Origin: UBA2421 sp002343075 | GTDB taxonomy: Bacteria; Planctomycetota; Phycisphaerae; Tepidisphaerales; Tepidisphaeraceae | Length of the DNA stretch: 64,000 bases | Assembly (NCBI GenBank): GCA_937982565.1 | Contig: CALJLN010000003.1 | Span: 62,001-126,000, forward strand | Direction: 5' to 3' | Part shown: positions 51,994 through 60,827 of the stretch, one piece after another | Position numbering within the stretch: position 1 is the first letter of the stretch | Layout of the letters: the number at the start of each line of letters is the position of its first letter | Translations under genes and position numbers: made by a program | The notes under the pieces: generated by a model | Seen by the model: the letters and a program-made list of their open reading frames with translations, nothing else | Told to the model about the DNA's origin: nothing | The model's database searches: none

Positions 51994-52494
51994 ATGCAAA
52001 GTCGCAGCGGATTCACCATGATCGAAAGCATGATCGCCAGCACGGTGCTGGCGACGGTTGTCATTGGCATATCCACGGCGTTGATGTCGTCGCACCAGCA
52101 GACCACGGCGATGCGCGAACAGAGCATGCTCCTGCAGCTTACGCGCTCGCTGATCGAGGAAATTGCCTCCACCCCGTTCACCGACGCCGCCGACGGCTTC
52201 GGCGGGGGGTGGACTGCGCTGAATCGCGACCGGCGCACCTACGACGATATTTATGACTGGCACGGCTACGCCGATGCGTCGCCCTTCCAATCCATGACCG
52301 TCTCCGGCGCGCCGCTGGATTACCCGGCCAACTATCGTCGGAGCGTGATCGTTGAACCGCTCCTGGCAACGCTCGCCCCCGCGCCCACGCTGGCCGGCAG
52401 CGAGCTGGCCCAGGTGACTGTCACCGCCACCTCGCCGGCCGGGCGACAGTATCAGCTCCGCCGGCTGGTCAGTCGTGTGAAAATGGAAGGGTAG
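51994..52494 (+). CDS. Minor pseudopilin, PilV/GspI-like
   Basis: 166 residues from ATG 51994 (AGAGG upstream). Leader MQSRSG is followed by FTMIESMIASTVLATVVIGI, a prepilin helix with Glu at +5. The head contains SMLLQLTRSLIEEIASTPFT and an Asp/Tyr-rich stretch, as in GspI/PilV minor pilins. Minor pilins prime fibre assembly at the membrane. Four bases separate its stop from the next gene. Confidence 0.82.
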   Translation: MQSRSGFTMIESMIASTVLATVVIGISTALMSSHQQTTAMREQSMLLQLTRSLIEEIASTPFTDAADGFGGGWTALNRDRRTYDDIYDWHGYADASPFQSMTVSGAPLDYPANYRRSVIVEPLLATLAPAPTLAGSELAQVTVTATSPAGRQYQLRRLVSRVKMEG

Positions 52495-52498
52495 GCCC

Positions 52499-53125
52499 GT
52501 GGCACCACGATCCGTCACAATCATCCGTAGCGGCTTCACGCTCGTTGAGCTGATGATCGGCATGGCGATCACCACGCTCACCCTCGGCGCCTTGGCGGCG
52601 ATAACGCTCGCGATGTCCACCTCCTGGCGGGCCAGCAGCGAGGAAACCGAGACGGCGATGATCGCCAACATCACCCGTGCCAGCATGGACAAACACATCC
52701 GCACGGCCCGCGCAGTGGGCGCGGTGGAGACAGGCTCGTTCGACAATACCGGTCCTGCCGCAGCAATGGTGGTGTGGGTGCGCGACGCCAACGAAGACAA
52801 TTTGATTCAACTGCTCGAACTGGAGATGATCGCATTCAACCCGACCGAGAAGCGCGTCGAGCGATTTCAACCGCTGGACGTGCGCGACGATGAAGACCTC
52901 ACGCCCGAGCAGTTTAAAGACCCGGCCATGATTGCGCGCATCTATGGTGATTTTACCATGTCGCCGCTCCTGCCCCGGATCGACGCGATGCGCTTCCACA
53001 ACACCGGGACGGCAGACCATGCAGAGATGGTCGAAGCGAGCATTCGCGTGAAAAGTGGTCGCCAGAGGCAGGCATTCTCCGTGGTTACGACACTGCGCGG
53101 CAGCGCAAAGGACTCGACACCATGA
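52499..53125 (+). CDS. Minor pseudopilin, PilW/GspJ-like
   Basis: 208 residues from GTG 52499 (AAGGG upstream). SGFTLVELMIGMAITTLTLG is the prepilin signature after a nine-residue basic leader. The longer head (MIANITRASMDKHIRTARAV, then MVVWVRDANEDNLIQLLELE) fits GspJ/PilW. The stop overlaps the start of the next gene in ATGA, so they are coupled. Confidence 0.83.
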   Translation: MAPRSVTIIRSGFTLVELMIGMAITTLTLGALAAITLAMSTSWRASSEETETAMIANITRASMDKHIRTARAVGAVETGSFDNTGPAAAMVVWVRDANEDNLIQLLELEMIAFNPTEKRVERFQPLDVRDDEDLTPEQFKDPAMIARIYGDFTMSPLLPRIDAMRFHNTGTADHAEMVEASIRVKSGRQRQAFSVVTTLRGSAKDSTP

Positions 53126-54468
53126 TGATCAAGTGCAGGCAGATTCTCGATTTAACGCTTAAGGCGCGCCGGGGCGGCGCGCTGGTGATGGTTGTTGTGA
53201 CAACAGGGGTGGCTTCCTCGCTCGGGCTGGCACTGCTGGCAGCTTCGACGATGCAAACCAAGGCCGGCGCGAACTCGGCTTCGGTGGCTCAAGCGGCGTA
53301 CCTGGCAGAGTCTGGCGTCAACCTGGCGATGTACTATCTGCAGAACCCCGCTGCCTATACGGGGGCCAAACCTGACGGCTACTTCCCCGGCGCGACGCAT
53401 GCCAATCTCTGCGGCGTTCAGGGTTCGAGCGTGACGACCGATGTCACCTACGATTCTGCCACCAAGCGCTACGCCATCCGTTCAGTCGCCTCCGTCGGTG
53501 GGGCCGACGCTCCTGTAAGCCGCACGCAGGTTGCCGTCGTCAAACCGATACCAACAGGCAATCTTGAAGTGCAGCCCATCGTTGATGCACTGGTGACCAA
53601 CGGCGACTTACTCATCGATGACAAGATGACCATCACCGGATCGCCGGGCGGTGTGCGCACGATCGGCAAGGTGCGGGTTGTCGCGGGGGGACGCGTCGTA
53701 GGCAATGTGACATCCGACGACGCCGCTACGGCTGGGAGCGGATCGATCTCCGGAGAGAAGCGATCGCATGCACAAGCCAGTGCCGAGGTTAGAGAGACTG
53801 AAAAAGCCACTGGCAAGAGCTTGCTCGAACAACTCTGGAGCGCACTCTTGTCTCCGGCCGTCGTCACACCTGCGCCGCCTACTGATGACACCAAGCTGGT
53901 AATGGACATCGTGCATCATCCCGACCTGCGCACCTATCGATTCAAACTGTTGCTGACCGGTACTGTATTGACGTACAACGCCGTCAACGTCTCCAGCACA
54001 AGCCTTAAGCAGGTCACGCTCGGCCCCACCCTGGCAAACCCTGCGGGCATTTACTGGAGTAACCAGGATGTTGTCCTGGACGAGACGATCATCAACGGCA
54101 CACTCATCGTCACCGGCGGCAAGGAAATCACTGTAAAGAGTGGACTCAGCACAGTCACTGCGATGAGCGGATATCCAGCGATCGTTTCCGACGGTGTGAT
54201 ATCTCTCAAGAACCCAGGCAATCTCACCGTCAATGGACTGGTGCGCGCCACGAAGATCGTTGCGGAATCAGCGAACAACGACGGCAGCGTTGAAGTTAAT
54301 GGTGCTCTGCTTCTTTCTGACCCGATAGAACCGATCGAGTCGAGCAGATTCCTGGGGCCGTTCAAAGTGACCTATAACTCAGGGCGCGCGAATATTCCCG
54401 GGTTTGGGATGGCGGTTGCCGATCCGAATAGTAAAGGATTGCAAGTGGTGTCCTGGTCGGGCAATTGA
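53122..54468 (+). CDS. PilX-like pilus assembly protein with a beta-rich C-terminal region
   Basis: 448 residues. The N-terminus (RRGGALVMVVVTTGVASSLG, LALLAASTM) is the PilX/GspK-type membrane helix, with Ala/Gly-rich continuation AQAAYLAESGVNLAMYYLQN. It lacks the FTLVE leader, as PilX-like proteins do. The rest is rich in Gly, Val and Thr with regular short strands (VTNGDLLIDDKMTITGSPGG, ETIINGTLIVTGGKEITVKS), suggesting a beta-solenoid of the bactofilin/polymer-forming kind. It may cap or decorate the fibre. Coupled to the previous gene by ATGA. Confidence 0.75.
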   Translation: MMIKCRQILDLTLKARRGGALVMVVVTTGVASSLGLALLAASTMQTKAGANSASVAQAAYLAESGVNLAMYYLQNPAAYTGAKPDGYFPGATHANLCGVQGSSVTTDVTYDSATKRYAIRSVASVGGADAPVSRTQVAVVKPIPTGNLEVQPIVDALVTNGDLLIDDKMTITGSPGGVRTIGKVRVVAGGRVVGNVTSDDAATAGSGSISGEKRSHAQASAEVRETEKATGKSLLEQLWSALLSPAVVTPAPPTDDTKLVMDIVHHPDLRTYRFKLLLTGTVLTYNAVNVSSTSLKQVTLGPTLANPAGIYWSNQDVVLDETIINGTLIVTGGKEITVKSGLSTVTAMSGYPAIVSDGVISLKNPGNLTVNGLVRATKIVAESANNDGSVEVNGALLLSDPIEPIESSRFLGPFKVTYNSGRANIPGFGMAVADPNSKGLQVVSWSGN

Positions 54469-54500
54469 GCCTGACGGGTTTAGCGATAAGAGAGGTTGTT

Positions 54501-54752
54501 ATGAAAACCGGACGTTTGCTTTCATTCGTGGTGGTATTGCAGGGACTCATTCTGCTCGGGCAGTGGACGGGTGGTCCGAGAATCTCCACGGCCGGGGCGC
54601 AGGTGGCCGACCCGGGAGCCCAGCGGATCGCGATGACCGAGGAACTGCGCAAGACCAATCAAAAGCTCGATCGCCTGATCAGCCTGCTTGAGTCCGGCAA
54701 ACTTCAGGTGACGGCTATCATGCCCGATAGCAAGGATGGCGGCGCTCGTTAA
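54501..54752 (+). CDS. Hypothetical small exported or anchored protein of the pilus operon
   Basis: 83 residues from ATG 54501 (AGAGG upstream). An N-terminal hydrophobic segment (LLSFVVVLQGLILLGQW) is followed by a short helix TEELRKTNQKLDRLISLLES that could form a coiled coil. No family recognised. Placement between pilus genes suggests a minor structural or assembly role. Confidence 0.62.
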   Translation: MKTGRLLSFVVVLQGLILLGQWTGGPRISTAGAQVADPGAQRIAMTEELRKTNQKLDRLISLLESGKLQVTAIMPDSKDGGAR

Positions 54753-54844
54753 CTGTGCTGGCTGAAGCGTTGCATCGTTGGCACCTAGGGTCGCGTCGAA
54801 CAGCGAACGGTATGGCAAAGTATCTTTTGCCGGGATGAGTCCAC

Positions 54845-55393
54845 ATGAATCGACTGTCTTCCGAAAAGTCGCGCGCCGGTGTCAGAGGGTTTACCCTGGT
54901 GGAAATCCTCGTGGTGATCGTCATTCTCGGCATTGTGTCGGCGATGGTGATTCCCCAGATCGGGTCGCGCGATGATCTTCGCTGTGCCGCTTCTGCGCGC
55001 GTCGTGATGAGCGACCTGATCTACGCGCAGAACCTTGCGATTTCCGGGCAGCGGACAATTTATGTCCGGTTTACCAGCACCGGCTACGGCATCTACGACA
55101 CGCCCACCGGCACGACGCCTATCCTGCACCCCATCAACCGCTCGGCCTTCACCGCGATCTTTGGCAGCGGGGGGACGACCGGGCTGACCGGTTCGGCAAT
55201 CAGTTCCACGTCCTTTGACGGCGCGACGGTGGTCGCCTTCGACGAACTGGGTGCGCCCTATTCTTACAATTCAGTCGCCAACAGCCACACCGCGCTGACG
55301 GCGGCGGGGGCGATCGTGATTGCGAGCGGGAGTTATCAACTCAGAATTGAAGTTGAGCCGTTTACCGGGGAAATCACCGTTTCAAAGGTCTGA
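54845..55393 (+). CDS. Pseudopilin, GspH/FimT-like
   Basis: 182 residues. Leader MNRLSSEKSRAGVRG, then FTLVEILVVIVILGIVSAMV and IPQIGSRDD. The head begins with ARVVMSDLIYAQNLAISGQR, the typical GspH/FimT helix, and continues with beta strands (TIYVRFTSTGYGIYDT; YQLRIEVEPFTGEITV). Fifth prepilin-like gene in the cluster. Stop is five bases before pilM. Confidence 0.85.
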   Translation: MNRLSSEKSRAGVRGFTLVEILVVIVILGIVSAMVIPQIGSRDDLRCAASARVVMSDLIYAQNLAISGQRTIYVRFTSTGYGIYDTPTGTTPILHPINRSAFTAIFGSGGTTGLTGSAISSTSFDGATVVAFDELGAPYSYNSVANSHTALTAAGAIVIASGSYQLRIEVEPFTGEITVSKV

Positions 55394-55398
55394 TAGAA

Positions 55399-56619
55399 GT
55401 GTTTAGGCTATCGCGCACACAATATCTGCCCATTGGGATCGACGTCGGCTCGGACAGCGTCAAGTTGATGCAGTTGCAGATCGTCGGCGACGAACTCTCG
55501 GTAGCATGCGCCGCGCGCGAGCCGATGCCCATGACCGCGGGGGAGGATGTGCACACCCGAAATCGCATCGCGCTGGAAGTTATTCGTAAGGCCTTGCAGG
55601 ATAACGACTTCCATGGCCGCAAGGTGGTCATGCCGCTGCCTCGCGAAATGGTTCATCTGAAGAACTTGCGCATGCCGATCATGCCCGCAGCCGATACGGC
55701 GGCGGCACTGCAGTTTGAGGCCAAGAGCCTCTTTCCCTTCGACACAGACTCGGCCACCCTGGAATACCTACACGCTGGGGAAGTCCGGCAAGGCAGTGAA
55801 GCGCGGCAGGAAATCATGGTGATCGCCGCCAAAAACTCGGAATTGGAGCATTACGTAGAACATCTGCACAGCGGTGGGCTGCTCGTGGAGTCGCTCGACT
55901 ACGAACCTTGCGCGATCTACCGCAGCATTGAGCGCTTCATGCGCCGCAAGGAAGATGAGCAGGATGTTCATGTGCTGGTCGATGTCGGCCTTCGGCGAAC
56001 GCAGGTCATCATTGGCCGTGGCAGGGAAATTGCGCTGATCAAGCCCGTCGAAGTCGGCGGCATGGCGATGCGAGAAGCGGTCTCGCGAAAACTCGGCATC
56101 ACGCTGGAAGAGACCGTTGCACTTCGACAGAGGCTGGCATCGGCCAGCCCCGAGGCAGTGGTGGGCCGAGACGCCGTGCGGGAAAGTGTAGAGGACACAC
56201 TTCGGCCGATCATGGAAAACCTCGCGCGCGAGATTGCGCTGTGCCTTCGCTACTACTCCGTGACATTCCGGGGATCGCGCCCACTGAGCGTACGAATGAT
56301 CGGCGGGGAAGGAAACGACGCGCAGCTGATCCGAATCGCAAGCGGTGCGCTGTCGATTCCGGTCGCCGCGTGGAGGGCGATTGAGAATGTCGACTACACC
56401 GCCATGCGGATCGCGCTCCGCCGCGGGCAGATGAGCGAGTGGTCGGTTGCGATGGGGCTGTCATTGAAGGGCACCAGTCGTCATTTTGCGGGCCGGGAAG
56501 GGCGCGCCAGATCCGGTTCACCTAGTCTCGACGCTTCAAACGTGGCTACGGCGCAGGTGCCGAATTCATCAGTGGGTGCCCGCTCGGTCACCTCGGCGGT
56601 GGAGGTGGCGGGTGCGTGA
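55399..56619 (+). CDS. pilM: PilM, actin-like pilus assembly ATPase
   Basis: 406-residue cytoplasmic actin-fold protein that recruits PilN and the inner membrane platform. PIGIDVGSDSVKLMQLQIVG is the phosphate-1 motif; MPLPREMVHLKNLRMPIMP, ALQFEAKSLFPFD, VHVLVDVGLRRTQVIIGRGR and a C-terminal VRMIGGEGNDAQLI complete the fold. A Ser/Ala-rich tail of about 50 residues is unusual. GTG start at 55399. The end overlaps the pilN start by eight bases. Confidence 0.88.
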   Translation: MFRLSRTQYLPIGIDVGSDSVKLMQLQIVGDELSVACAAREPMPMTAGEDVHTRNRIALEVIRKALQDNDFHGRKVVMPLPREMVHLKNLRMPIMPAADTAAALQFEAKSLFPFDTDSATLEYLHAGEVRQGSEARQEIMVIAAKNSELEHYVEHLHSGGLLVESLDYEPCAIYRSIERFMRRKEDEQDVHVLVDVGLRRTQVIIGRGREIALIKPVEVGGMAMREAVSRKLGITLEETVALRQRLASASPEAVVGRDAVRESVEDTLRPIMENLAREIALCLRYYSVTFRGSRPLSVRMIGGEGNDAQLIRIASGALSIPVAAWRAIENVDYTAMRIALRRGQMSEWSVAMGLSLKGTSRHFAGREGRARSGSPSLDASNVATAQVPNSSVGARSVTSAVEVAGA

Positions 56620-57268
56620 ACTTGAGTTCTTGCCGAAGTGGTATCCCACCTTCCGCCGCCGGCGTCGTCTGCTGGCGACTCAGATCTGGGCAAGCGTGAC
56701 CATTGTAGCCGCGCTGGGCCTGCTGGGCATTTCACACCACCAGCGCGTCTACGCGCAATCGCAGGTGAATGCCGGCATAGTGAACCAGATAACACAGACG
56801 CGGACGCAGTTGGTACTGCTCGACGAGCAACTTGCGTTGAAGGCGCAGCTGAGCCGCCAAAGCGCCATCCTCGCTGAGGTCGGGCTGCAGGTTGATTTCA
56901 CGCGGATTATTGGCGACCTCGACCAACTCATGGGCCCGGACATGTTTCTCATCGATTTCTCGGCACAAACCGAGGAGCAGACACGGTCCGCCCCGGCCGT
57001 TTCGGCCAATAAGTCAAACCAGGGCAACAGCGCATCGTCCTTTAACAAGGCCTCAGCAGCCAAGGTCGATCGTAACCTCAAGATCAAGCTCGTTGCAGTG
57101 AGCCCGAGTGATGTCGATGTAGCTAACTTTCTTTCCGGACTGACCAATAAACCCTGCTTCGACCAGGTAGCCATGACTTACGCCAAAGACCGTGTTCAGG
57201 GCGGGCGATTGATGCGCGAATTTGAATTGACTTTCTTAATCAACCTCAATTCACCATCAACCGAATAA
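56612..57268 (+). CDS. pilN: PilN-like pilus assembly protein
   Basis: 218 residues from GTG 56612, which has GGAGGTGG upstream and overlaps pilM by eight bases. A short basic cytoplasmic N-terminus (VRELEFLPKWYPTFRRRRRL) precedes a membrane helix (IWASVTIVAALGLLGI), a periplasmic coiled coil (QITQTRTQLVLLDEQLALKA) and a ferredoxin-like domain ending FELTFLINL. The classical NLLPWR motif is replaced by FLPKWYP. A polar insert (SANKSNQGNSASSFNKASAA) is unusual. Confidence 0.78.
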   Translation: MRELEFLPKWYPTFRRRRRLLATQIWASVTIVAALGLLGISHHQRVYAQSQVNAGIVNQITQTRTQLVLLDEQLALKAQLSRQSAILAEVGLQVDFTRIIGDLDQLMGPDMFLIDFSAQTEEQTRSAPAVSANKSNQGNSASSFNKASAAKVDRNLKIKLVAVSPSDVDVANFLSGLTNKPCFDQVAMTYAKDRVQGGRLMREFELTFLINLNSPSTE

Positions 57269-57276
57269 AATGATGG

Positions 57277-57831
57277 ATGACACGCGATCTCCAAGCTCGG
57301 ACTGAATCGCTTACCAAGCTGCAATACTGGTTTGCAGGTGTATTGGCAGTGCTTGCGCTCGGTTTCTACTTGGTGATCCAGCGGCCAAGCACTGCCCGCG
57401 CAGCCAGCCTGCAATCTGAGCACCAGCAGCACGTCGCCGAGTTGCAAGCCGCCCAGGCCCGCGCTGCGAACCTTCCCACCATTTCTGCCGAAAATGCCGA
57501 GCTTTCGCTTCGACTGGCCCGCAGCAAGCGTCTGCCGAGACAATCGGAGTGGGCAGATCTCGTTCGGGACATCACCCGTCTCAGCAATCAGTCGTCGCTC
57601 AAGAAGTTCAGCTACAAGTATGGCCTTGCCAAGCGATCTTCGACGTTCTCGCAACTGCCAATCATGCTGGAGTTTGAGGGCGAAATGATGGACGTGTACG
57701 CGTTTGTCCGCCAGATCGAAGAATTGCCACGAATGACTCGACTCCGGGGCATAAGCATCATTTCTGACCAGAAGACCGGTCAAGTGCGCGTCGAGATGGC
57801 ACTGAACACATTCTTCTCAACTGAGCCATAA
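57277..57831 (+). CDS. pilO: PilO-like pilus assembly protein
   Basis: 184 residues: one membrane helix (YWFAGVLAVLALGFYLVI), a periplasmic coiled coil (QSEHQQHVAELQAAQARAAN) and a ferredoxin-like PilO domain with SSTFSQLPIMLEFEGEMMDV, then YAFVRQIEELPRMTRL. PilO pairs with PilN to form the alignment complex under the secretin. ATG at 57277, eight bases after pilN. Confidence 0.82.
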   Translation: MTRDLQARTESLTKLQYWFAGVLAVLALGFYLVIQRPSTARAASLQSEHQQHVAELQAAQARAANLPTISAENAELSLRLARSKRLPRQSEWADLVRDITRLSNQSSLKKFSYKYGLAKRSSTFSQLPIMLEFEGEMMDVYAFVRQIEELPRMTRLRGISIISDQKTGQVRVEMALNTFFSTEP

Positions 57832-57835
57832 CAAG

Positions 57836-58456
57836 ATGCTGCAAACGACGATCCAATCATGGCAGCGGAGCATTCAGCGGCAGGTTAAGCAGCAGCCGGG
57901 GAGAACTGGCCTCCTCGGTGCATTGCTGATCGTGCTGCTGCTCGCCGGTGGCAGAATGGTGCTATCGGACAAGGCGGCACCCTCCGTGGCACTGGCTGCG
58001 CGGCAAGGCCCGACGATCGCAGGTGCAAGCCCGGCGCCGACTGAGTCCCGGCGCGACGTAGCTGGCGCTTCGGCCGCGGTGCTCAACTGGCTGGATGCGC
58101 CGGCGGCACCGCTTATGCGGAATCCTTATTACATTCGCTACGAGATATTCCCCCCAGACGCCACAAAACCCCAGGAAACTCTCGGCGGGCGCGGATTTTG
58201 GGATGAGATTGCTAAGTCGCTCACCGTGGCGGTCGATGAGGAAGAGAAGAAGCATGAGAAGCTTCAAGACTTGCAGCGTCGCGCCAGCGAACTGCGGGTT
58301 GCGAGTGTCATGATGGGTCCGTCGCCCCGGGCCTTAATCGATGACAAGCTCGTGGGAGAGGGAGATGTCGTCGCGAACTTCCGTGTCCTCAAAATCGAGG
58401 CGCGGCGGATCATTGTCGAGGCCGAGGGCATCCGGCTCGAGATCCAGATGAAATAG
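57836..58456 (+). CDS. PilP/GspC-like inner membrane protein
   Basis: 206 residues with one membrane helix (LLGALLIVLLLAGGRMVL), a Pro/Ala linker and a coiled-coil stretch (EEEKKHEKLQDLQRRASELR). The C-terminal domain (VASVMMGPSPRALIDDKLVG, then FRVLKIEARRIIVEAEGIRL) is a small beta domain like the homology region of PilP/GspC that touches the secretin. Being a membrane protein rather than a lipoprotein makes it more GspC/GspB-like. Follows pilO by four bases and precedes the secretin. Confidence 0.68.
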   Translation: MLQTTIQSWQRSIQRQVKQQPGRTGLLGALLIVLLLAGGRMVLSDKAAPSVALAARQGPTIAGASPAPTESRRDVAGASAAVLNWLDAPAAPLMRNPYYIRYEIFPPDATKPQETLGGRGFWDEIAKSLTVAVDEEEKKHEKLQDLQRRASELRVASVMMGPSPRALIDDKLVGEGDVVANFRVLKIEARRIIVEAEGIRLEIQMK

Positions 58457-58514
58457 CGACGGTGCCCGTTCAGACCAATTAGTCGCAGACAAAGGTCGTA
58501 CAGAGGTGTCTCCC

Positions 58515-60767
58515 ATGTTCAATCGTACCAAGGCCGCGGGGGTTCTTTTTCTGGCTGTCTCATCCGTTTATACCTTACAGGCGCTTGCGGCAAAGCCGCC
58601 AGGCGCGGTAACGCCTTCCGGCGGTTCCGGCACAACCAATGTCAAAGTGCTTGCTGCGAGTGAGGATCCATTTTCAGACGGTCCCGTCAGCCAACCTCTC
58701 CTTGATGACGCCAATAGCCAGGGCACCAGTGTCACTGCCGACGCTGTCAACGTGAACGATGAAGGCTCGGTCGAGATTCACGTCAACGATGCGTCGCTTG
58801 TGGAAGTCCTTCGGATGATGTCGATCCAGGCGCAGCGGAACATTGTTGCCAGCAAGGAAGTCGGCGGCAAAGTGACCGCCAACCTTTACGGCGTCACCGT
58901 TCGCGAAGCACTTGATGCCATTCTTCACGCCAACGGCTACGCCTACCGTGAAAAGGGTAATTTCATCTACGTCTACACCGCGAAAGAGATCGCGGAGATG
59001 GAAAAGGCTGAACGCGTTACCACCACGGAAGTCTTCCGGCTCTTCTATACCCCGGCTGCCAACGCAGCCAACATGATCAAACCTGTGCTCAGTGACGCCG
59101 CGCAAGTGTCGCTCAATCAGCCATCCAACTCGGGCATCGCGACCGGCACCGACGACACCGGAGGCTCGAGCCACGCGACCGAAGACGTGCTCGTCGTTAC
59201 CGACTACTCCGAGAACCTTGAACGAGTTCGCAAGGTCTTGAAAGAGATTGATCGTCGGCCGCAGCAGATTCTGATCGAGGCGACCATTCTTCGCGCAGCA
59301 CTCACAGAAGATAATGCGCTCGGCGTCGACTTCAACGTGCTTGCTGGGGTGAGCTTCCAGAATGTCCTGCTGAATAACGGCGGGCAGGTGACCGGCGGTA
59401 ACACCGGCGCCAACACCGCGCCGGTGAACAACGGCGTCGGTGGCGTGGGCACCGGCAACAGCTTCACAAGTGGCGTGCCCGGCGGGCTGAAACTGGGATT
59501 TGTCAGCGATAACGTCAGTGTGTTCCTCTCTGCGCTGGAAGGCGTGACGGATACCGTGGTGCTTGCCAATCCCAAGGTGCTCGCACTCAACAAGCAGAAG
59601 GGCGAGGTGATCGTTGGTCGCAAGGACGGCTACCTCACCACGACGGTTACCGAGAGCAGTACCGTCCAGACTGTGGAGTTCCTCGATACTGGTACGCGGC
59701 TGATTTTTCGGCCTTTCATTGGTGATGAAGGCAACATCCGCATGGAAATCCATCCGGAAGATTCCTCCGGTGGCCTGACGGCTGACAATCTACCGTTCAA
59801 GATTACAACTGAAGTCACCAGCAATGTCATGGTGAAAGATGGTCGTACGATTGTGATCGGCGGTCTGTTTCGAGAGGCCACGGACAGCAGCAAGAGCCAG
59901 GTTCCTGGCCTGGGCAATCTCCCCGTCGCCGGCTACCTCTTCCGCAACCAGCGCGACCGTACCACTCGCGAAGAGATCATCATTCTTCTGACGCCACACA
60001 TCATTAAAGACGACAAGGCGTTCTCTGATGCATCGGAACAGGAACTGAATGAGCTCGACAAGCTTCGAGTCGGCGTTCGCAGAGGCATGATGCCCTTTGG
60101 TCGCGAGCGATTGGCTGAATCGGCATACGAGAAAGCAAGCAATGAGATGAACAAGGATGTGCCCGACCGCGAGAAGGCCCTGTTCTTCCTCAACTGTGCG
60201 ACGAATCTCAATCCGAAGTTTACCGAAGCACGTGCCCTCCAGGAGCGCATCACCGGGCGGCAACTGTCGGCTTCGGATAACAGCTCCGTGCGCTCGTTCA
60301 TCCGACGTCAGATTCTGGCGGAGAAGGATATGCCTGTTCCGACCACGCTACCTTCCAGCGTCCCGATCACTGTTACGCCGCGTAGCGACTCGACACGAAC
60401 GATGCCGGCAAGTCAGTCGCAGGTTCTCCCCGCGAGCGATTCGCCGGCAACCCAGCCGAGCACCCAGCCGACCAAACTCCTGGTTGGCTTGGAGACATCG
60501 CGCGTTTTCGAAGATTCAAATTCCTCCTTCAGTACTTCGGCCACTACTCCGGCGGCACCACCGACAATCGATTGGTCGAGCTGGCTGAAGTCGGCCACGG
60601 ACTCGGCCGTTGCGCAGAAGGGCGTTGAGCAATCGCCGACAACACAGCCGACGATCGTCCAGGTTGACCCCGCCGAGCATCCGATCGAGCCACCGCACAA
60701 CACGACATCTTTTACCGAGTTGCCCATGGAGCCCGTGGTGCCCTTGACATCGGGCGAGCCGAAGTAG
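58515..60767 (+). CDS. Secretin, PilQ/GspD family
   Basis: Outer membrane channel, 750 residues. Start at ATG 58515 (AGAGG upstream), not the GTG three codons before. Signal peptide (AGVLFLAVSSVYTLQALAA); an N0/STN domain (ASLVEVLRMMSIQAQRNIVA, VTVREALDAILHANGYAYRE); one N-domain (TTEVFRLFYTPAANAANMIK ending in VRKVLKEIDRRPQQILIEAT); and the secretin core (LANPKVLALNKQKGEVIVGR, IVIGGLFREATDSSKSQVPG, LGNLPVAGYLFRNQRDRT, EIIILLTPHII). A long tail with a TPR-like helix pair and Thr/Ser/Pro-rich sequence is atypical. An Asn/Gly-rich insert follows the N-domain. Confidence 0.92.
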   Translation: MFNRTKAAGVLFLAVSSVYTLQALAAKPPGAVTPSGGSGTTNVKVLAASEDPFSDGPVSQPLLDDANSQGTSVTADAVNVNDEGSVEIHVNDASLVEVLRMMSIQAQRNIVASKEVGGKVTANLYGVTVREALDAILHANGYAYREKGNFIYVYTAKEIAEMEKAERVTTTEVFRLFYTPAANAANMIKPVLSDAAQVSLNQPSNSGIATGTDDTGGSSHATEDVLVVTDYSENLERVRKVLKEIDRRPQQILIEATILRAALTEDNALGVDFNVLAGVSFQNVLLNNGGQVTGGNTGANTAPVNNGVGGVGTGNSFTSGVPGGLKLGFVSDNVSVFLSALEGVTDTVVLANPKVLALNKQKGEVIVGRKDGYLTTTVTESSTVQTVEFLDTGTRLIFRPFIGDEGNIRMEIHPEDSSGGLTADNLPFKITTEVTSNVMVKDGRTIVIGGLFREATDSSKSQVPGLGNLPVAGYLFRNQRDRTTREEIIILLTPHIIKDDKAFSDASEQELNELDKLRVGVRRGMMPFGRERLAESAYEKASNEMNKDVPDREKALFFLNCATNLNPKFTEARALQERITGRQLSASDNSSVRSFIRRQILAEKDMPVPTTLPSSVPITVTPRSDSTRTMPASQSQVLPASDSPATQPSTQPTKLLVGLETSRVFEDSNSSFSTSATTPAAPPTIDWSSWLKSATDSAVAQKGVEQSPTTQPTIVQVDPAEHPIEPPHNTTSFTELPMEPVVPLTSGEPK

Positions 60768-60827
60768 TTCCGCTGTGTTTTGCTGGCAGCGTAGCCGCTT
60801 GTTTCACGTTTTGATCTGGAGATTGTT

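Noticed and set aside
58674..59753. 359-residue minus frame inside the secretin gene
   Set aside because: Antisense to a strongly conserved secretin; composition is a mirror of the coding strand.
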